DNA of 64,000 bases from Phycisphaerales bacterium (GCA_029260345.1 JAJDDK010000005.1:62001-126000), one strand, 5' to 3'. Shown: positions 33,620 to 42,811, numbered from the stretch's first letter. Notes: generated from the sequence alone by a model not told the origin. A program made the numbers and translations.

Positions 33620-35071
33620 CTATTCCTGGTTGGAATCAACGCCGAGCGTTTCGGCTAGGAGCAGCTCGCGCGGCATGAGAATCTCCGCGTCCGGGCGCGT
33701 GCGGTCCATCCAGGGAATGAACAGTTGAATCGGACGGCCGGACGCATCATCGGGCGTGCGCACGTAGTCGAAGAGTTTGCCAGAGACCGGGTCCGTCGCG
33801 TCAGATTCCGTGACCACATCGAGGAGCGACTCCCGCCAGGCGCCGGATTCACGCTCGTGCAGTTTCAGCAGCAGCGCGAGGCGCCACCCGTGAAGTGATG
33901 ATTCAAGCATCTGACCATGCCGCACGGCTCTATCCAGCGCCGGCAAGAAGACGTAAAGCACCATCGAAACGAAATCAGTGCCGGCGTCGTCACTGAGAAT
34001 CTGATCAAATTTTCTTTTATCAAGGGTCCCCTGCAATGAAAGCTCTTTGATCTTTGCAAATCGTTCGTTGATGCGCCGCTCCGCTTGCGCTCGATCCGCC
34101 TCGAAAAGGCCATAGAGACAAAAGAAGCTGTTCGTCACGGGCGACTGCCCGGTACCCGGACCGCCGCTCATTGTGAGAAATGGCCCCATACTGGTGAGCA
34201 ACCCATTTCCATCGCCGTCATCCGAGTACGACCACTGGATGAAATCAATGAGATGAAAGCGCTCCGCCTCGACCCATCGATGCGTGGATTCGATGCGCGA
34301 CCAATCGCAGTTCTCAAGGATGTCAATGACACGGCGCATCACCGGCGCCGGCGGGTCACACTCATAGCTCGACCGCACGGCTTCAACGCATGTTTCAACC
34401 ATGATGGAATATCCGACAAGCTGCTCGATCAGCGACGCCTGACGCATGACACCGTCGCCAATTGCCACGCCCGTCTCAACGCGCAAGACAAAGTCTTCCC
34501 AGCGTCCCTCCGCCGCATCGACGCGCATCGCCTGTGTGTTGAGCGAAACGAGACGTCGGGCGGGCCCAAGCCACGGCAGCAGCAGCGAGTCATACAACAT
34601 CTGCCTGTTTGAGGCATCCAATTCACCCGTCAGAGCGTTGCCCTGATGCACATACGGCGCATGAAAGGCGGGCTTCGCGGCCGTCGCCGCCAGTTGCTCC
34701 AGCAAGTCGTCAAAGGAGCGGAGCGTCGCGATGTCAGCCGTGCGATTCGCGGCGTCCCATGAGCCTCGCAAAAGCTGACTCGATGCCGCGAAGGAGTTCG
34801 CCGCCACGGCGCTCGGCCCCGGAGGAACCGTCATGTCGCCGTCTCGACCAAGGCCATCAACGATGAGCGCACGCAGATCGTCCCACGCGTTTTCCCCCAG
34901 CGGCTGATCGCGCGCCACCATTTCATTGAGCTGCGCGATGTAGTCAATGCTCGGGTTCGGCCGCGTAGTCAGGACTGGGTACGAGAGGATGACGCCGATG
35001 GAAAGCAACGCCGCCGCGATCGCGAAAAGCACCAATGCGTGTCGCGGCGAGTGGCGGATCCAGCTGAACAT
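33620..35071 (-). CDS. membrane-anchored paralogue B of a three-gene array, unknown function
   Basis: 483 residues starting MFSWIRHSPRHALVLFAIAA. Same layout as C and A: a membrane helix (about 11-28), IAQLNEMVARDQPLGENAWDD near residue 44, and C-terminal LLLKLHERESGAWRESL ... DATDPVSGKLFDYVRTPDDASGRP...IPW. Its GC content is closer to the genome average than that of A and C. The first 17 codons are nearly identical in nucleotides to those of C. It ends 38 nt before the start of C. No catalytic motif is recognised. Confidence 0.78.
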   Translation of the reverse strand: MFSWIRHSPRHALVLFAIAAALLSIGVILSYPVLTTRPNPSIDYIAQLNEMVARDQPLGENAWDDLRALIVDGLGRDGDMTVPPGPSAVAANSFAASSQLLRGSWDAANRTADIATLRSFDDLLEQLAATAAKPAFHAPYVHQGNALTGELDASNRQMLYDSLLLPWLGPARRLVSLNTQAMRVDAAEGRWEDFVLRVETGVAIGDGVMRQASLIEQLVGYSIMVETCVEAVRSSYECDPPAPVMRRVIDILENCDWSRIESTHRWVEAERFHLIDFIQWSYSDDGDGNGLLTSMGPFLTMSGGPGTGQSPVTNSFFCLYGLFEADRAQAERRINERFAKIKELSLQGTLDKRKFDQILSDDAGTDFVSMVLYVFLPALDRAVRHGQMLESSLHGWRLALLLKLHERESGAWRESLLDVVTESDATDPVSGKLFDYVRTPDDASGRPIQLFIPWMDRTRPDAEILMPRELLLAETLGVDSNQE

Positions 35072-35077
35072 GAAGCG

Positions 35078-35083
35078 ATCTTA
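35078..35083 (-). promoter_or_regulatory. -10-like hexamer TAAGAT, exactly 6 nt before the ATG of paralogue B
   Basis: Minus strand TAAGAT-CGCTTC-ATG 35071. Confidence 0.6.
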
Positions 35084-35104
35084 GTGGGTCGACGCCGAAC
35101 GATC

Positions 35105-36535
35105 TCAATCTATGACTTCGTAAGGAACGGGCGGCGCCGCCGGAAGCGCTTCGCGCGGCCGGTTCACGATGGCTTGAGGGTCGCCTGAATCAAGCCATGG
35201 AATACGCAGTTCGTAGGGGCGTCCGTGCTCATCCAGGGGTGTGCGCTCATAGATGAATAGATCGCCGGAGACTGGATCCGTCGCGTTCTCAATGGACACT
35301 GCGCTTGTCACCAATTCCGGCCAGTCGCCAGTCTCGGCGTGATAAATCTCGAGTAGAAGCATGAGGCGGAGCCCGGCGACGAGTGAGTCCAATCGAAGTG
35401 ACCTGCGATAGTAGAAATTGAGTTTGAATCCAAAGAACGCCGGCACGGGATGCCATGCGCGATCGAAAAAGAACGCGTCCCAAAGCCCGTCAGCATCGTC
35501 GCGCAATGCCTGATCGATCATCTCTAATTCGAATTGATTGATTTCTGCAATCTGGTTTATCGCCATTGAAGCGCCACCCAACCAGGGACCGGCGATATTC
35601 ATTCTCGGAAAGGTCTGCATTGGCAGCATAGGGGAGTTTCCATACTCCTCGTAGAAATCAAAGAACGCATTTGGAAGAAATACCCCATTTCTTGAATGCA
35701 CCCATTGCACCATGTCCTTCCACGCGGTCTGCTCGGCTTCGATGAATCTTGGCGCCAGGTCACGCGTTGAGAAACGGAGTTCTGCAAGGGCGTTGAGCAT
35801 TTCACTCGCATGATCAGGCGAAACCTCTGTTGAATCTAAAGTTTGCGAAGCCTCAACAAGAATCCTCTCCACGCTGCTGTAGGCGAGAGCCTGTTCTATA
35901 AGAAATAAGCGATTCGACAAGTGATCGCCGATTCGCAATCCGGTCCGAAGTCGTCGTAATGCTTCGTTCCAATCTCCGCGCTCGAATGCGGCGCGAAAAG
36001 CAAGTGTGTTTAGACGCCGAAGCATATTGAGACCGGAAAGCGCTGAAAGCGGCATTTTTTGGAGCGGCTTCGAGAGATCAAATGGAATCGGATCATCTGT
36101 CAAGACGCCATCGATGTTGTATGGCATGAAATACGCGGAGTGCTCAGCCGCGTGATCAAGCATTTGCAAGAGCGGTTGAAATTTATCGAGAGTTGCGACC
36201 TCTGCCGTTCGATCGATCTGATCCCAATTGCTATGCAAAAGGGTCGTCTGTCGAATGAACTGCTGAAGCTCTCTTGCAAGTGGAGTCGTCTCGCTTTGAG
36301 ATCCGGTGATTCCAAATTCCCTTGACAGAATCCGCCGATACAGCGGCCACGCATTCTCTCCCTCTGGTTGAACGCGCTGCACAAGCTCATTGAGTTGCGC
36401 CAAGTAATTAATCGATGGCTCTGGCTTTGCGTTGTGCAGCGCCCACGTGCGCCACGCGCCGATGGCGAGGAGGATGAACACGACAGCCGCGCATTTCAAT
36501 GCGATTTGGGGCCAGTGGCGGATCCAGCTGAACAT
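35105..36535 (-). CDS. membrane-anchored paralogue A of a three-gene array, unknown function
   Basis: 476 residues starting MFSWIRHWPQIALKCAAVVF. First of the array in transcription order. Shared features: a membrane helix (about 12-30), YLAQLNELVQRVQPEGENAWPLY near residue 43, and C-terminal LLLEIYHAETGDWPELV ... NATDPVSGDLFIYERTPLDEHGRPYELRIPW. The middle is AT-richer than surrounding genes. ATG 36535 is fixed by homology with B and C and by the hexamer upstream. The gene is separated from kbl by 138 nt containing a repeat. Unknown role; an extracytoplasmic binding or scaffold domain is the simplest guess. Confidence 0.78.
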   Translation of the reverse strand: MFSWIRHWPQIALKCAAVVFILLAIGAWRTWALHNAKPEPSINYLAQLNELVQRVQPEGENAWPLYRRILSREFGITGSQSETTPLARELQQFIRQTTLLHSNWDQIDRTAEVATLDKFQPLLQMLDHAAEHSAYFMPYNIDGVLTDDPIPFDLSKPLQKMPLSALSGLNMLRRLNTLAFRAAFERGDWNEALRRLRTGLRIGDHLSNRLFLIEQALAYSSVERILVEASQTLDSTEVSPDHASEMLNALAELRFSTRDLAPRFIEAEQTAWKDMVQWVHSRNGVFLPNAFFDFYEEYGNSPMLPMQTFPRMNIAGPWLGGASMAINQIAEINQFELEMIDQALRDDADGLWDAFFFDRAWHPVPAFFGFKLNFYYRRSLRLDSLVAGLRLMLLLEIYHAETGDWPELVTSAVSIENATDPVSGDLFIYERTPLDEHGRPYELRIPWLDSGDPQAIVNRPREALPAAPPVPYEVID

Positions 36536-36541
36536 GGGTGA

Positions 36542-36547
36542 ATCCTA
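36542..36547 (-). promoter_or_regulatory. -10-like hexamer TAGGAT, exactly 6 nt before the ATG of paralogue A
   Basis: Minus strand TAGGAT-TCACCC-ATG 36535; identical hexamer and spacing to cysE. Confidence 0.6.
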
Positions 36548-36616
36548 TTGGAGTCCGTGATCGGAATGTCGAATCTTGATGTGAATGAGACTTGGTAGAA
36601 GGAGGAGGCAGGGGAG

Positions 36617-36675
36617 CCCTCATCCGTCATCCCGACGGGGTCGGGATGCCACCTTCTCCCAGTGGGAGAAGGGTT
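36617..36675. repeat. intergenic repeat CCCTCATCCGTCATCCCGAC type, copy 1
   Basis: CCCTCATCCGTCATCCCGAC, a short hairpin (CCCGAC/GTCGGG), then ACCTTCTCCC and GGGAGAAGGG. It runs into the stop codon of kbl (36674-36676). A second, nearly identical copy is at 38066-38123. Confidence 0.8.
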
Positions 36676-37882
36676 AGAGCTTCTTCAACGCGCTCACCAG
36701 GCCGTCAATGTGCGTTTTCTCATGCGCGGCAGAGATCTGCACGCGCAACCGCGCTTCACCTTCCGGCACCACCGGGTAGCCGAAACCGATGACGAACACG
36801 CCGTTCTCCAGCAGTTTCTTGCTCATCGCGATAGCCGTCGCAGTTTCTCCGACGATGATCGGGCAGATCGCGGTGGGGGAGTCGATGACGTCGAAGCCGG
36901 CTTTCTTGATCTCGGCGCGCGCGTACGTGACGTTGTCGCGCAGCTTCTGCACACGTTGCGGCTCGTTCATCAAAATCTCGATCGCTTTGTCCGCGGCACA
37001 CGCGACTGGGACGGGCAGCGCATTGCTGAACAAGGTCGGCCTGCCGCGCTGCACGATCATGTCGATCGCGCTGGCCGGCCCCGCAATAAACCCGCCCGCG
37101 GCGCCGCCCAGCGCCTTACCCAGCGTGCCCGTGAAAAAGTCAATGCTCGAGCCGGGCATGCCGAAGTGTTCGTGCGTGCCGCGACCGGTCTTGCCCATGA
37201 CGCCGGTGCCGTGGCTGTCGTCAACGACGAGCAGCGCATCGAATTCATCGCACACAGCGCGCAGGCCGGGCAGGTCCGGCAGATCGCCTTCCATGGAGAA
37301 CACACCGTCGGTGACCACCCAGATGACCGCATCGCTGGCGAGTTCGCCGCGCGCCTTGGTGAGTTTGGTGCGCAGATCGTTCAGATCGTTGTGTTTGTAG
37401 ACGCCCTTGTTCAGGCCTTTCTTGATCGTCGTCGCGAGGCGGATGCCGTCGATGATGGACGCGTGATTGAGTTCATCTGAAATCACGAGGTCGCCGTTTT
37501 TGCACAGCGTCGGGAAGATCGCTTCGTTGGCGTTCCAGCAGGAGACGAACGTGTAGGACGCTTCCGCGCCCATGAGTGCGGCGATGCGTTTCTCAAGTGC
37601 AAGGTGCGGCGCGAATGTGCCGCAGATGAAGCGGACGCTCGCGGTGCCGGCGCCGTAGTCGCGCAAACCCCGATGCGCCGCTTCAACCACTTCAGGATGG
37701 TTCGCCAGCCCGAGGTAATTGTTCGAGCAGAAGCACAGGCACTCGCCGTAGCCCGCGAGCTTCACCGTCGGACCCATCGGACCTTCGATGGTCTGCAATT
37801 CCTTGTGCTGACCGGTTGACCGCAGTTCGTTCAGAACGGCGTCGGTGCGCGCGAGAAACGGATGGGTGGTCGTGTTGGGCAT
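36674..37882 (-). CDS. kbl: glycine C-acetyltransferase (2-amino-3-ketobutyrate CoA ligase)
   Basis: 402 residues; alpha-oxoamine synthase family, PLP fold type I. It interconverts glycine + acetyl-CoA and 2-amino-3-ketobutyrate + CoA, normally after threonine dehydrogenase. GTASVRFICGTFAPHLALE (79-97) is close to Kbl rather than BioF. D221-D-S-H-G-T-G contacts PLP and K256 in TGTLGKALGG should form the Schiff base. GGAG lies about 7 nt before ATG 37882. No tdh gene is adjacent; with the aldolase at 1.3 kb it suggests threonine/glycine turnover, though the genes are 34 kb apart. BioF or another family member is a weaker alternative. Confidence 0.88.
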   Translation of the reverse strand: MPNTTTHPFLARTDAVLNELRSTGQHKELQTIEGPMGPTVKLAGYGECLCFCSNNYLGLANHPEVVEAAHRGLRDYGAGTASVRFICGTFAPHLALEKRIAALMGAEASYTFVSCWNANEAIFPTLCKNGDLVISDELNHASIIDGIRLATTIKKGLNKGVYKHNDLNDLRTKLTKARGELASDAVIWVVTDGVFSMEGDLPDLPGLRAVCDEFDALLVVDDSHGTGVMGKTGRGTHEHFGMPGSSIDFFTGTLGKALGGAAGGFIAGPASAIDMIVQRGRPTLFSNALPVPVACAADKAIEILMNEPQRVQKLRDNVTYARAEIKKAGFDVIDSPTAICPIIVGETATAIAMSKKLLENGVFVIGFGYPVVPEGEARLRVQISAAHEKTHIDGLVSALKKL

Positions 37883-38329
37883 GGCTCTGCTCCGGGGAAA
37901 GAATCAAATGCTGAGGGAGACAGAGTAATGGAGGCGGGGAGGGGACGGGCGCGATTCTCCCCTCTCCTCCTGGGAGAGGGTGGCCGAGCGCAGCGAGGTC
38001 GGGTGAGGGTCGAATCAAATTCGCCAACGCGCGGCTAATGTGTTCAATGGGCGCCAAACACTCGGCCCTCATCCGTCATCCCGACTCGTCGGGATGCCAC
38101 CTTCTCCCAAGGGGAGAAGGGTTTGTTCCCTCTTCCTCTGGAAGGGGGTGGTCGAGAAACGCGAGGTCGGGTGAGGGTCGTTGTGCGAACAAGACGATGG
38201 TGCCGTGGTCTTGACTGTCCTCAGTCAAGGCCACGACATGCGCTGCAAACTCGGTAAACGCGTGGCCTTGCCCGAGGACGGACAAGACCACGGCACCGTA
38301 GAAAAGTACTTTGAAGCACTGGTTCTCCC
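37883..38329. repeat. repeat-filled gap
   Basis: No gene. It contains two copies of a repeat with a GGGAGAGGGTGGCCGAGCGC-type core ending GAGGTCGGGTGAGGGTCG (37961-38012 and about 38128-38180), one copy of the CCCTCATCCGTCATCCCGAC element (38066-38123), and the GGTGCCGTGG palindrome (38199-38297). A partial CCCTCATCCGTC copy begins at 38327 and supplies the stop of the next gene. Confidence 0.8.
38199..38297. repeat. 99-bp palindrome, GGTGCCGTGG family copy 2
   Basis: Arms 38199-38235 and 38261-38297 are inverted copies matching at 33 of 37 bases; both begin GGTGCCGTGGTCTTG. Each arm can also fold on itself (CTTGACTGTCCTCAGTCAAG in the left arm). The outer ends are shared with the element at 25163-25258. 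Confidence 0.85.
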
Positions 38330-38854
38330 TCATCCGTCAACGGTGCGCGCTGCCACTTTCACTTTCTTCCGCGGCGTCACCGGCGGCAACAACCCCCAGA
38401 AGATGCACAGACTTGCTCCGGCAAACAGGACGAGGCGCGATCGCTCACCACGGGCCAAACTGCCGAGGACGCTGTTCGGCGGCTTGTATGCCGCTGGCGT
38501 GCGCGGCGGCTCGGGCTCGACACCCTCAAAAACATTGATGGGCTTGCGAGCCGCTTCTTCCGGATCCTCGAACAGAATGGCCTGCTTGCCGGCCGGCCGC
38601 AGGTGCAGATGCGTCGCGGCGAGCGATGCGATCAGCGTCGGGTCTTTGCGATCGAGGGCGTCGAGATAGTCGGAATACCGCTCGACTCGTTTGGTTTGGT
38701 GATCCGCCCAGCCGCGCCCCTGCTCGACCTGCCGCTCCGCGATGTGGGCGTCGTCGAAGGCCGGGATCAGCGCCGTTGCGACAAAGACGGCGCCGCCGGC
38801 AAGGACGAACAGCCAGCCTGGATCAAACATCGATGGGGGTGGAGCTTTGCGCAC
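38330..38854 (-). CDS. small two-helix membrane protein, unknown
   Basis: About 174 residues from GTG 38854, or 166 from ATG 38830. A membrane helix (about 12-32), a charged linker of about 90 residues (QVEQGRGWADHQTKRVERYSDYLDAL), and a second helix (about 140-158) before a basic tail. The position after lpxA suggests cotranscription with the lipid A operon, but there is no known homologue to support a role. Its stop TGA lies within a CCCTCATCCGTC repeat. The start is unresolved; neither has a good ribosome site. Confidence 0.6.
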   Translation of the reverse strand: MRKAPPPSMFDPGWLFVLAGGAVFVATALIPAFDDAHIAERQVEQGRGWADHQTKRVERYSDYLDALDRKDPTLIASLAATHLHLRPAGKQAILFEDPEEAARKPINVFEGVEPEPPRTPAAYKPPNSVLGSLARGERSRLVLFAGASLCIFWGLLPPVTPRKKVKVAARTVDG

Positions 38855-38904
38855 GGCCTGCAGAACATCGGCCGTTCGACGTATTCGCGCTCAAAGGCGC
38901 CTTT

Positions 38905-39744
38905 TCAGCGCCGTGGCGCCGATTCCGGGCGAAACGTCTCGCGGTAGCGCCCGTGGATGCCGAGCTGCATGCGTTCGAGGTAATCGCAGAGCTTGGTGAC
39001 GGAGGAGGTCACACCCGGTTCGGCCCGGAGACGCTGGATCGTCACTGCGATTGGGTCATCGCCGCGATAGAGCTGCTTGAACGCGGTGCGGACCGCTTCG
39101 ACCTCTTCCGGCGCCCACTGGCGACGAATCAGCGCTGTGGTGTTCACTTTGCGCGGCTCAGCGGGGCTGCCTTCGACCACGAGGAATGGCGGGACATCTT
39201 TCGTGATGCGAGCCAGACCGCCGACAAACGCCAGCGGGCCCACGGTGGTGAAGTGATGAATGCCGGCGCCGCCCGCGATGGTGGCGCCAAATTCGATCAG
39301 GCAGTGGCCGCCGAGCATCACGCTGTTGGCAATAACGACCTGATCTTCAATCACGCAGTCGTGCGCGACATGCGCGCCGACCATGATGAGGCAATCCGAG
39401 CCGATGACCGTCTTGCCGCCCCCGACTTCGGTGCCGCGATGGACGGTGACATGCTCGCGGAAGCGGTTGCGATCGCCGACGACCAGTTCGGACATCTCAC
39501 CGTGGAATTTCAGATCCTGCGGCTCAGCGCCAAGCACCGCGAACGGATACACCACGTTGTCAGCGCCAAGGGTCGTCGGGCCGGTCACGCATGCATGATT
39601 GTGCAACACCGTTCCAGGGCCAATGGTCACGTTCGCGCCGACCACCGCATAAGGACCGACGCTCGCGGTTTCGTGAACCGTGGCGCTGGGGTCTATCACC
39701 GCTGACGGGTGGATTCGATGCTCTCGCATGACAGTGGTGGCCAT
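38905..39744 (-). CDS. lpxA: UDP-N-acetylglucosamine acyltransferase LpxA
   Basis: 279 residues; the first enzyme of lipid A synthesis, a cytosolic trimer. Left-handed beta-helix hexapeptide repeats from about residue 12 (IHPSAVIDPSATVHE). Active-site segments VTVHRGT (H102) and MVGAHVAHDC, with the catalytic base His128 in VAHDC, match E. coli His125. The C-terminal helical part (about 200-279) is complete. ATG 39744 directly abuts the stop of lpxC/fabZ, so translation is coupled. lpxB does not follow. Confidence 0.95.
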   Translation of the reverse strand: MATTVMREHRIHPSAVIDPSATVHETASVGPYAVVGANVTIGPGTVLHNHACVTGPTTLGADNVVYPFAVLGAEPQDLKFHGEMSELVVGDRNRFREHVTVHRGTEVGGGKTVIGSDCLIMVGAHVAHDCVIEDQVVIANSVMLGGHCLIEFGATIAGGAGIHHFTTVGPLAFVGGLARITKDVPPFLVVEGSPAEPRKVNTTALIRRQWAPEEVEAVRTAFKQLYRGDDPIAVTIQRLRAEPGVTSSVTKLCDYLERMQLGIHGRYRETFRPESAPRR

Positions 39745-41070
39745 TCAGTCCTGCTCCGCGTCAACCATCATAAAGCGTACGCGGGCCTCAGCGACGAGTT
39801 TCCCAGAGACGAAACTGCGGCACTGCACATCGCCAAAGCGACTCGACGCCCGGATCGCCTCCGCCTCAATCACCAACTGATCGCCCGGAACGACCGGCCG
39901 ACGGAGCTTGACATTATCGAGGCTGAGCAGAACCGCCACTTTGCCTGTCCGATCCAACTTCTGGCTGAGCATCAATCCGGAGAGCTGACTCATCGCTTCC
40001 ACGATCAGAACGCCCGGCATGATGGGCGAACCGGGGTAATGACCCTGAAAAAACGGCTCGTTGATCGAGACATTTTTCACGCCCACAGCGCGGCGGTCGC
40101 CTTCCATCTCCAGCACGCGATCCACCAGGACCATCGGGTAGCGGTGGGGCAGCAGCCGCATGATCTGGCGGATGTCCATCGCCGGGGCGGGCAAGTGATC
40201 GTCGCGATCCGAGCCGCGCCGGGCGAATTCGACAAGCTCGCGGGCCATGCGCTGGTTCAGCGAGTGTCCGGACTTGCTTGCGAGGATGCGCGCGTTGATG
40301 GGGCGCCCGACCAGCGCCAGGTCGCCAATCAGGTCGAGCAGCTTGTGCCGCACGGGCTCATCTTCGAAGCGGTACTGATTGTCGATTGGCCCGGCGTCAT
40401 CAATGACGAGCACATCCGTTGGCGACACATGCTCGAACATGCCTTGCGAGCGCATCGCTTCGGCTTCCTGACGCAGCGCGAACGTGCGCGCCGGGCCGAT
40501 GTGCGTGCGGTAGGTCTCGGTGTCGAGTGTGTACGCATGGATTTGCCGACCAATCGGCGTGTTCTCGCCGTAATCAAGGTCGTACAGAAGATCCATGCCT
40601 TCGCCGGCGGTCGGCATGGCCGCGATCATCGCGTCGCCTTCGCGCAAGGTGATCGGTTCGGTGACCACGATCGGCTTTCGCAGCTCGTCCTGATCCACCA
40701 GCCCCGCCGCCGTCACCGCTTCGACAAACGGCGTTGCCGAGCCATCGCCCGCGGGCAGTTCCGGCGCATCCAGTTCGATGACGGCGTTGTCGACGCCGCA
40801 ACCGACCAGGCCGCTGAGACAGTGTTCAATGGTTTCGACGATCGCTTCGCCGCGCTGCAGCGTCGTGTGACGGGGGCGCGAAACGACGTATTCGACTCGG
40901 CCCGGAATGGGCTTCGACCCCGGAAGATCGGTTCGAATGAAGACAAACCCCGTGTCCGGGTCCGCCGGGCGCAGGGTCGCCGTCACCGGCGCGCCGGTGA
41001 AAAGCCCTCGGCCGGTGATCGTCGCGGCGCCGGCCAAGGTGCGCTGTTTCGGCGTTGTCATTGAACCCAT
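39745..41070 (-). CDS. lpxC/fabZ: LpxC-FabZ fusion: UDP-acyl-GlcNAc deacetylase / hydroxyacyl-ACP dehydratase
   Basis: 441 residues. LpxC part (about 1-290): zinc ligands H83, H242 and D246 in EPVRHKLLDLIGDLAL, catalytic E82 and H269 in SKSGH. FabZ part (about 298-441): H309 in LLPHRYP and E358 in MPGVLIVEAMSQ, the dehydratase pair. The fusion is known in Bacteroidota and some other phyla. It couples the committed lipid A step with the fatty acid step that competes for the same substrate. ATG 41070 follows GAGGA closely; ATG 41061 is an alternative. It lies 6 nt after lpxD. Confidence 0.94.
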   Translation of the reverse strand: MGSMTTPKQRTLAGAATITGRGLFTGAPVTATLRPADPDTGFVFIRTDLPGSKPIPGRVEYVVSRPRHTTLQRGEAIVETIEHCLSGLVGCGVDNAVIELDAPELPAGDGSATPFVEAVTAAGLVDQDELRKPIVVTEPITLREGDAMIAAMPTAGEGMDLLYDLDYGENTPIGRQIHAYTLDTETYRTHIGPARTFALRQEAEAMRSQGMFEHVSPTDVLVIDDAGPIDNQYRFEDEPVRHKLLDLIGDLALVGRPINARILASKSGHSLNQRMARELVEFARRGSDRDDHLPAPAMDIRQIMRLLPHRYPMVLVDRVLEMEGDRRAVGVKNVSINEPFFQGHYPGSPIMPGVLIVEAMSQLSGLMLSQKLDRTGKVAVLLSLDNVKLRRPVVPGDQLVIEAEAIRASSRFGDVQCRSFVSGKLVAEARVRFMMVDAEQD

Positions 41071-41076
41071 CAATCC

Positions 41077-42162
41077 TCAATCCGCGTCCGGTTCGAGTCC
41101 TCGAGCTCGCAACTGCTTCATCAGTTTCGGCAGTCGGCCCGTCGCGGCAACAATACGCATGGTTTCCTTCGCGGGCCGCGCAGGATACCCGACCCAGATT
41201 TCACCCGCCGGAATGTCGTCCATCACGCCGGATCGCGCCCCAACCTGGGCCCCGGCGCCAATCGAGACATTATCTCGCACGCCGACGCCTCCTCCGAGCA
41301 CCGCGCCGTCCCCGATCGTCACGCTCCCGGCGATCCCGCACGCCCCGCAGATGATGCAGCAGCGCCCGATGCGGCAGTTATGGCCGATCTGCACGAGGTT
41401 GTCGATCTTCGCGCCCGCGCCAATCACCGTGTTGCCGAACTTGCCCCGATCGATCGTCGCCCCGGCGCCGATTTCGACCCCATCGTGAACTTCGACGGCG
41501 CCGGCGTGCGGGATTTTGATCAGCCCCGCGCCACCCGGCGCCGGTCGGTAGCCGAACCCATCGGCGCCGATCACCGCGTTCGGATGAATCGTGACGCCGT
41601 CACCCAGCACGCAGCGGTCCTCGATCACCATGCCGGCGCGCAGGTTGCAGCCGCGACCGACCGTCACGTGCGCCCCGACCACGGCATTGGCATGCAGCAT
41701 CGTGCCGTCGCCGATGCGCGATCCCGGCCCGACGACGGCGCCAGGGCCAAGACGCACATTGGCGCCGATCACCGCGGTTGGATCGATCGTCGCGGTCGGA
41801 TGCGTCCCCGCCGGCGGCGCGACATGCTCCGGCGTGATCTTTTCGAGCAGCGCGATGAGGGCGCGATCTGCATCATCCACGATCAGCAGCGCTCGCTGCG
41901 CGGGCTCATGGCCCGGCGTCTCCACGCCGCGTGAGACGACCGCCGCGGCCGCAGCGCTGCGCGACCACGTCGCGCCGTACTTGTTATCGCGAATGAACGC
42001 CAGCGTCTCGGCGTCCGCGTGATCGAGCGAATCCAGTCGTGTCACGCGCAAGTCATCACGCCCGACCAGCTCCGCATCGAGCAGTGCGGCGAGCTCACCC
42101 GTGGTCCATCCGGCGCCCGCGGCGCGTGCGCCGTCAGACCCCGCTGTCATTGAATCCGGCAT
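41077..42162 (-). CDS. lpxD: UDP-3-O-acylglucosamine N-acyltransferase LpxD
   Basis: 361 residues; adds the N-linked acyl chain after LpxC. An N-terminal uridine-binding domain (about 20-115), then a long beta-helix ([20 protein letters not shown] and onward) and a C-terminal helix ending [11 protein letters not shown]. The expected catalytic histidine is in VQIGHNC (about residue 260). The typical [13 protein letters not shown] segment is present. ATG 42162 lacks an obvious ribosome site; it starts 19 nt after the skp gene. Confidence 0.94.
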   Translation of the reverse strand: MPDSMTAGSDGARAAGAGWTTGELAALLDAELVGRDDLRVTRLDSLDHADAETLAFIRDNKYGATWSRSAAAAAVVSRGVETPGHEPAQRALLIVDDADRALIALLEKITPEHVAPPAGTHPTATIDPTAVIGANVRLGPGAVVGPGSRIGDGTMLHANAVVGAHVTVGRGCNLRAGMVIEDRCVLGDGVTIHPNAVIGADGFGYRPAPGGAGLIKIPHAGAVEVHDGVEIGAGATIDRGKFGNTVIGAGAKIDNLVQIGHNCRIGRCCIICGACGIAGSVTIGDGAVLGGGVGVRDNVSIGAGAQVGARSGVMDDIPAGEIWVGYPARPAKETMRIVAATGRLPKLMKQLRARGLEPDAD

Positions 42163-42181
42163 GAATCCACTGGACCTTTAC

Positions 42182-42811
42182 TCACGGGTTGCGAGCGCCG
42201 CCCGCATTCGCGGCGCGACCAGCGTTCCACTCGTTGTTCAACAATCGCGCCACCGCGTCCGTGATGTCCGTTGATTCCGCCGCAAACAACACGCGCCGGC
42301 CCGACATCACCGCGCGAATCTGCGCTTCCGTGTCGCGCGGCGTCTCACCGACAGAGTCATTGTTGATCACCAGCGCGTACCCATTTTGCTGGGCGACCGT
42401 CGCCGTGGCTTGCCTCATTTTGTCAAACAAATCCGCAAAGACTTCAGCTCGGCGGCGATCCACAAGCTGCTCAGCGAAACGACCGAGCACTTCGATCTCG
42501 ATGCGCAACTGGGCGACTTCCTCCGCCTTGCGGCGCCGCGCCTGGCCGGCAAGCGCTTCCATATCGGCGGTCGCCAGCTCGAGCAGGTCGCCCTGATCCT
42601 GAATCTTCTGATTCTGAAGCTGGATGAAGGCCCTGAGTTCTTCTTCGCGCGTGACGCGCTCATCAAGCAGATCCACCAGCGCCGTGAGGTTGACGGTCGC
42701 GACTTTCGTACTCGGCTGGGCGCCGCCCTGAGCGCCGGCGCGCCATGCCGCGGTCCCCACAACAAGCAGCGCGGCCACAAGAATCGGAATGCTCCACTGA
42801 TTCAGACGCAT
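42182..42811 (-). CDS. skp: OmpH/Skp-like periplasmic chaperone
   Basis: 209 residues. Signal peptide (about 1-28), then KVATVNLTALVDLLDE, the usual OmpH first strand, followed by a long charged coiled-coil (about 55-140) and a C-terminal strand-rich part. Skp holds unfolded outer-membrane proteins on their way to BamA, encoded directly upstream. ATG 42811 is fixed by GGAGGG seven nt before it; the upstream frame to 42871 is probably leader. Confidence 0.88.
   Translation of the reverse strand: MRLNQWSIPILVAALLVVGTAAWRAGAQGGAQPSTKVATVNLTALVDLLDERVTREEELRAFIQLQNQKIQDQGDLLELATADMEALAGQARRRKAEEVAQLRIEIEVLGRFAEQLVDRRRAEVFADLFDKMRQATATVAQQNGYALVINNDSVGETPRDTEAQIRAVMSGRRVLFAAESTDITDAVARLLNNEWNAGRAANAGGARNP

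Noticed and set aside
37692-38333. Small minus-strand frames after kbl
   Set aside because: They are made of repeat sequence (for example PSPDLAALGHPLPGGEG) and recur wherever the repeat occurs.
39709-41064. 451-residue plus-strand frame opposite lpxC/fabZ
   Set aside because: Shadow rich in H, R, D and Q; the minus-strand gene has all catalytic residues.
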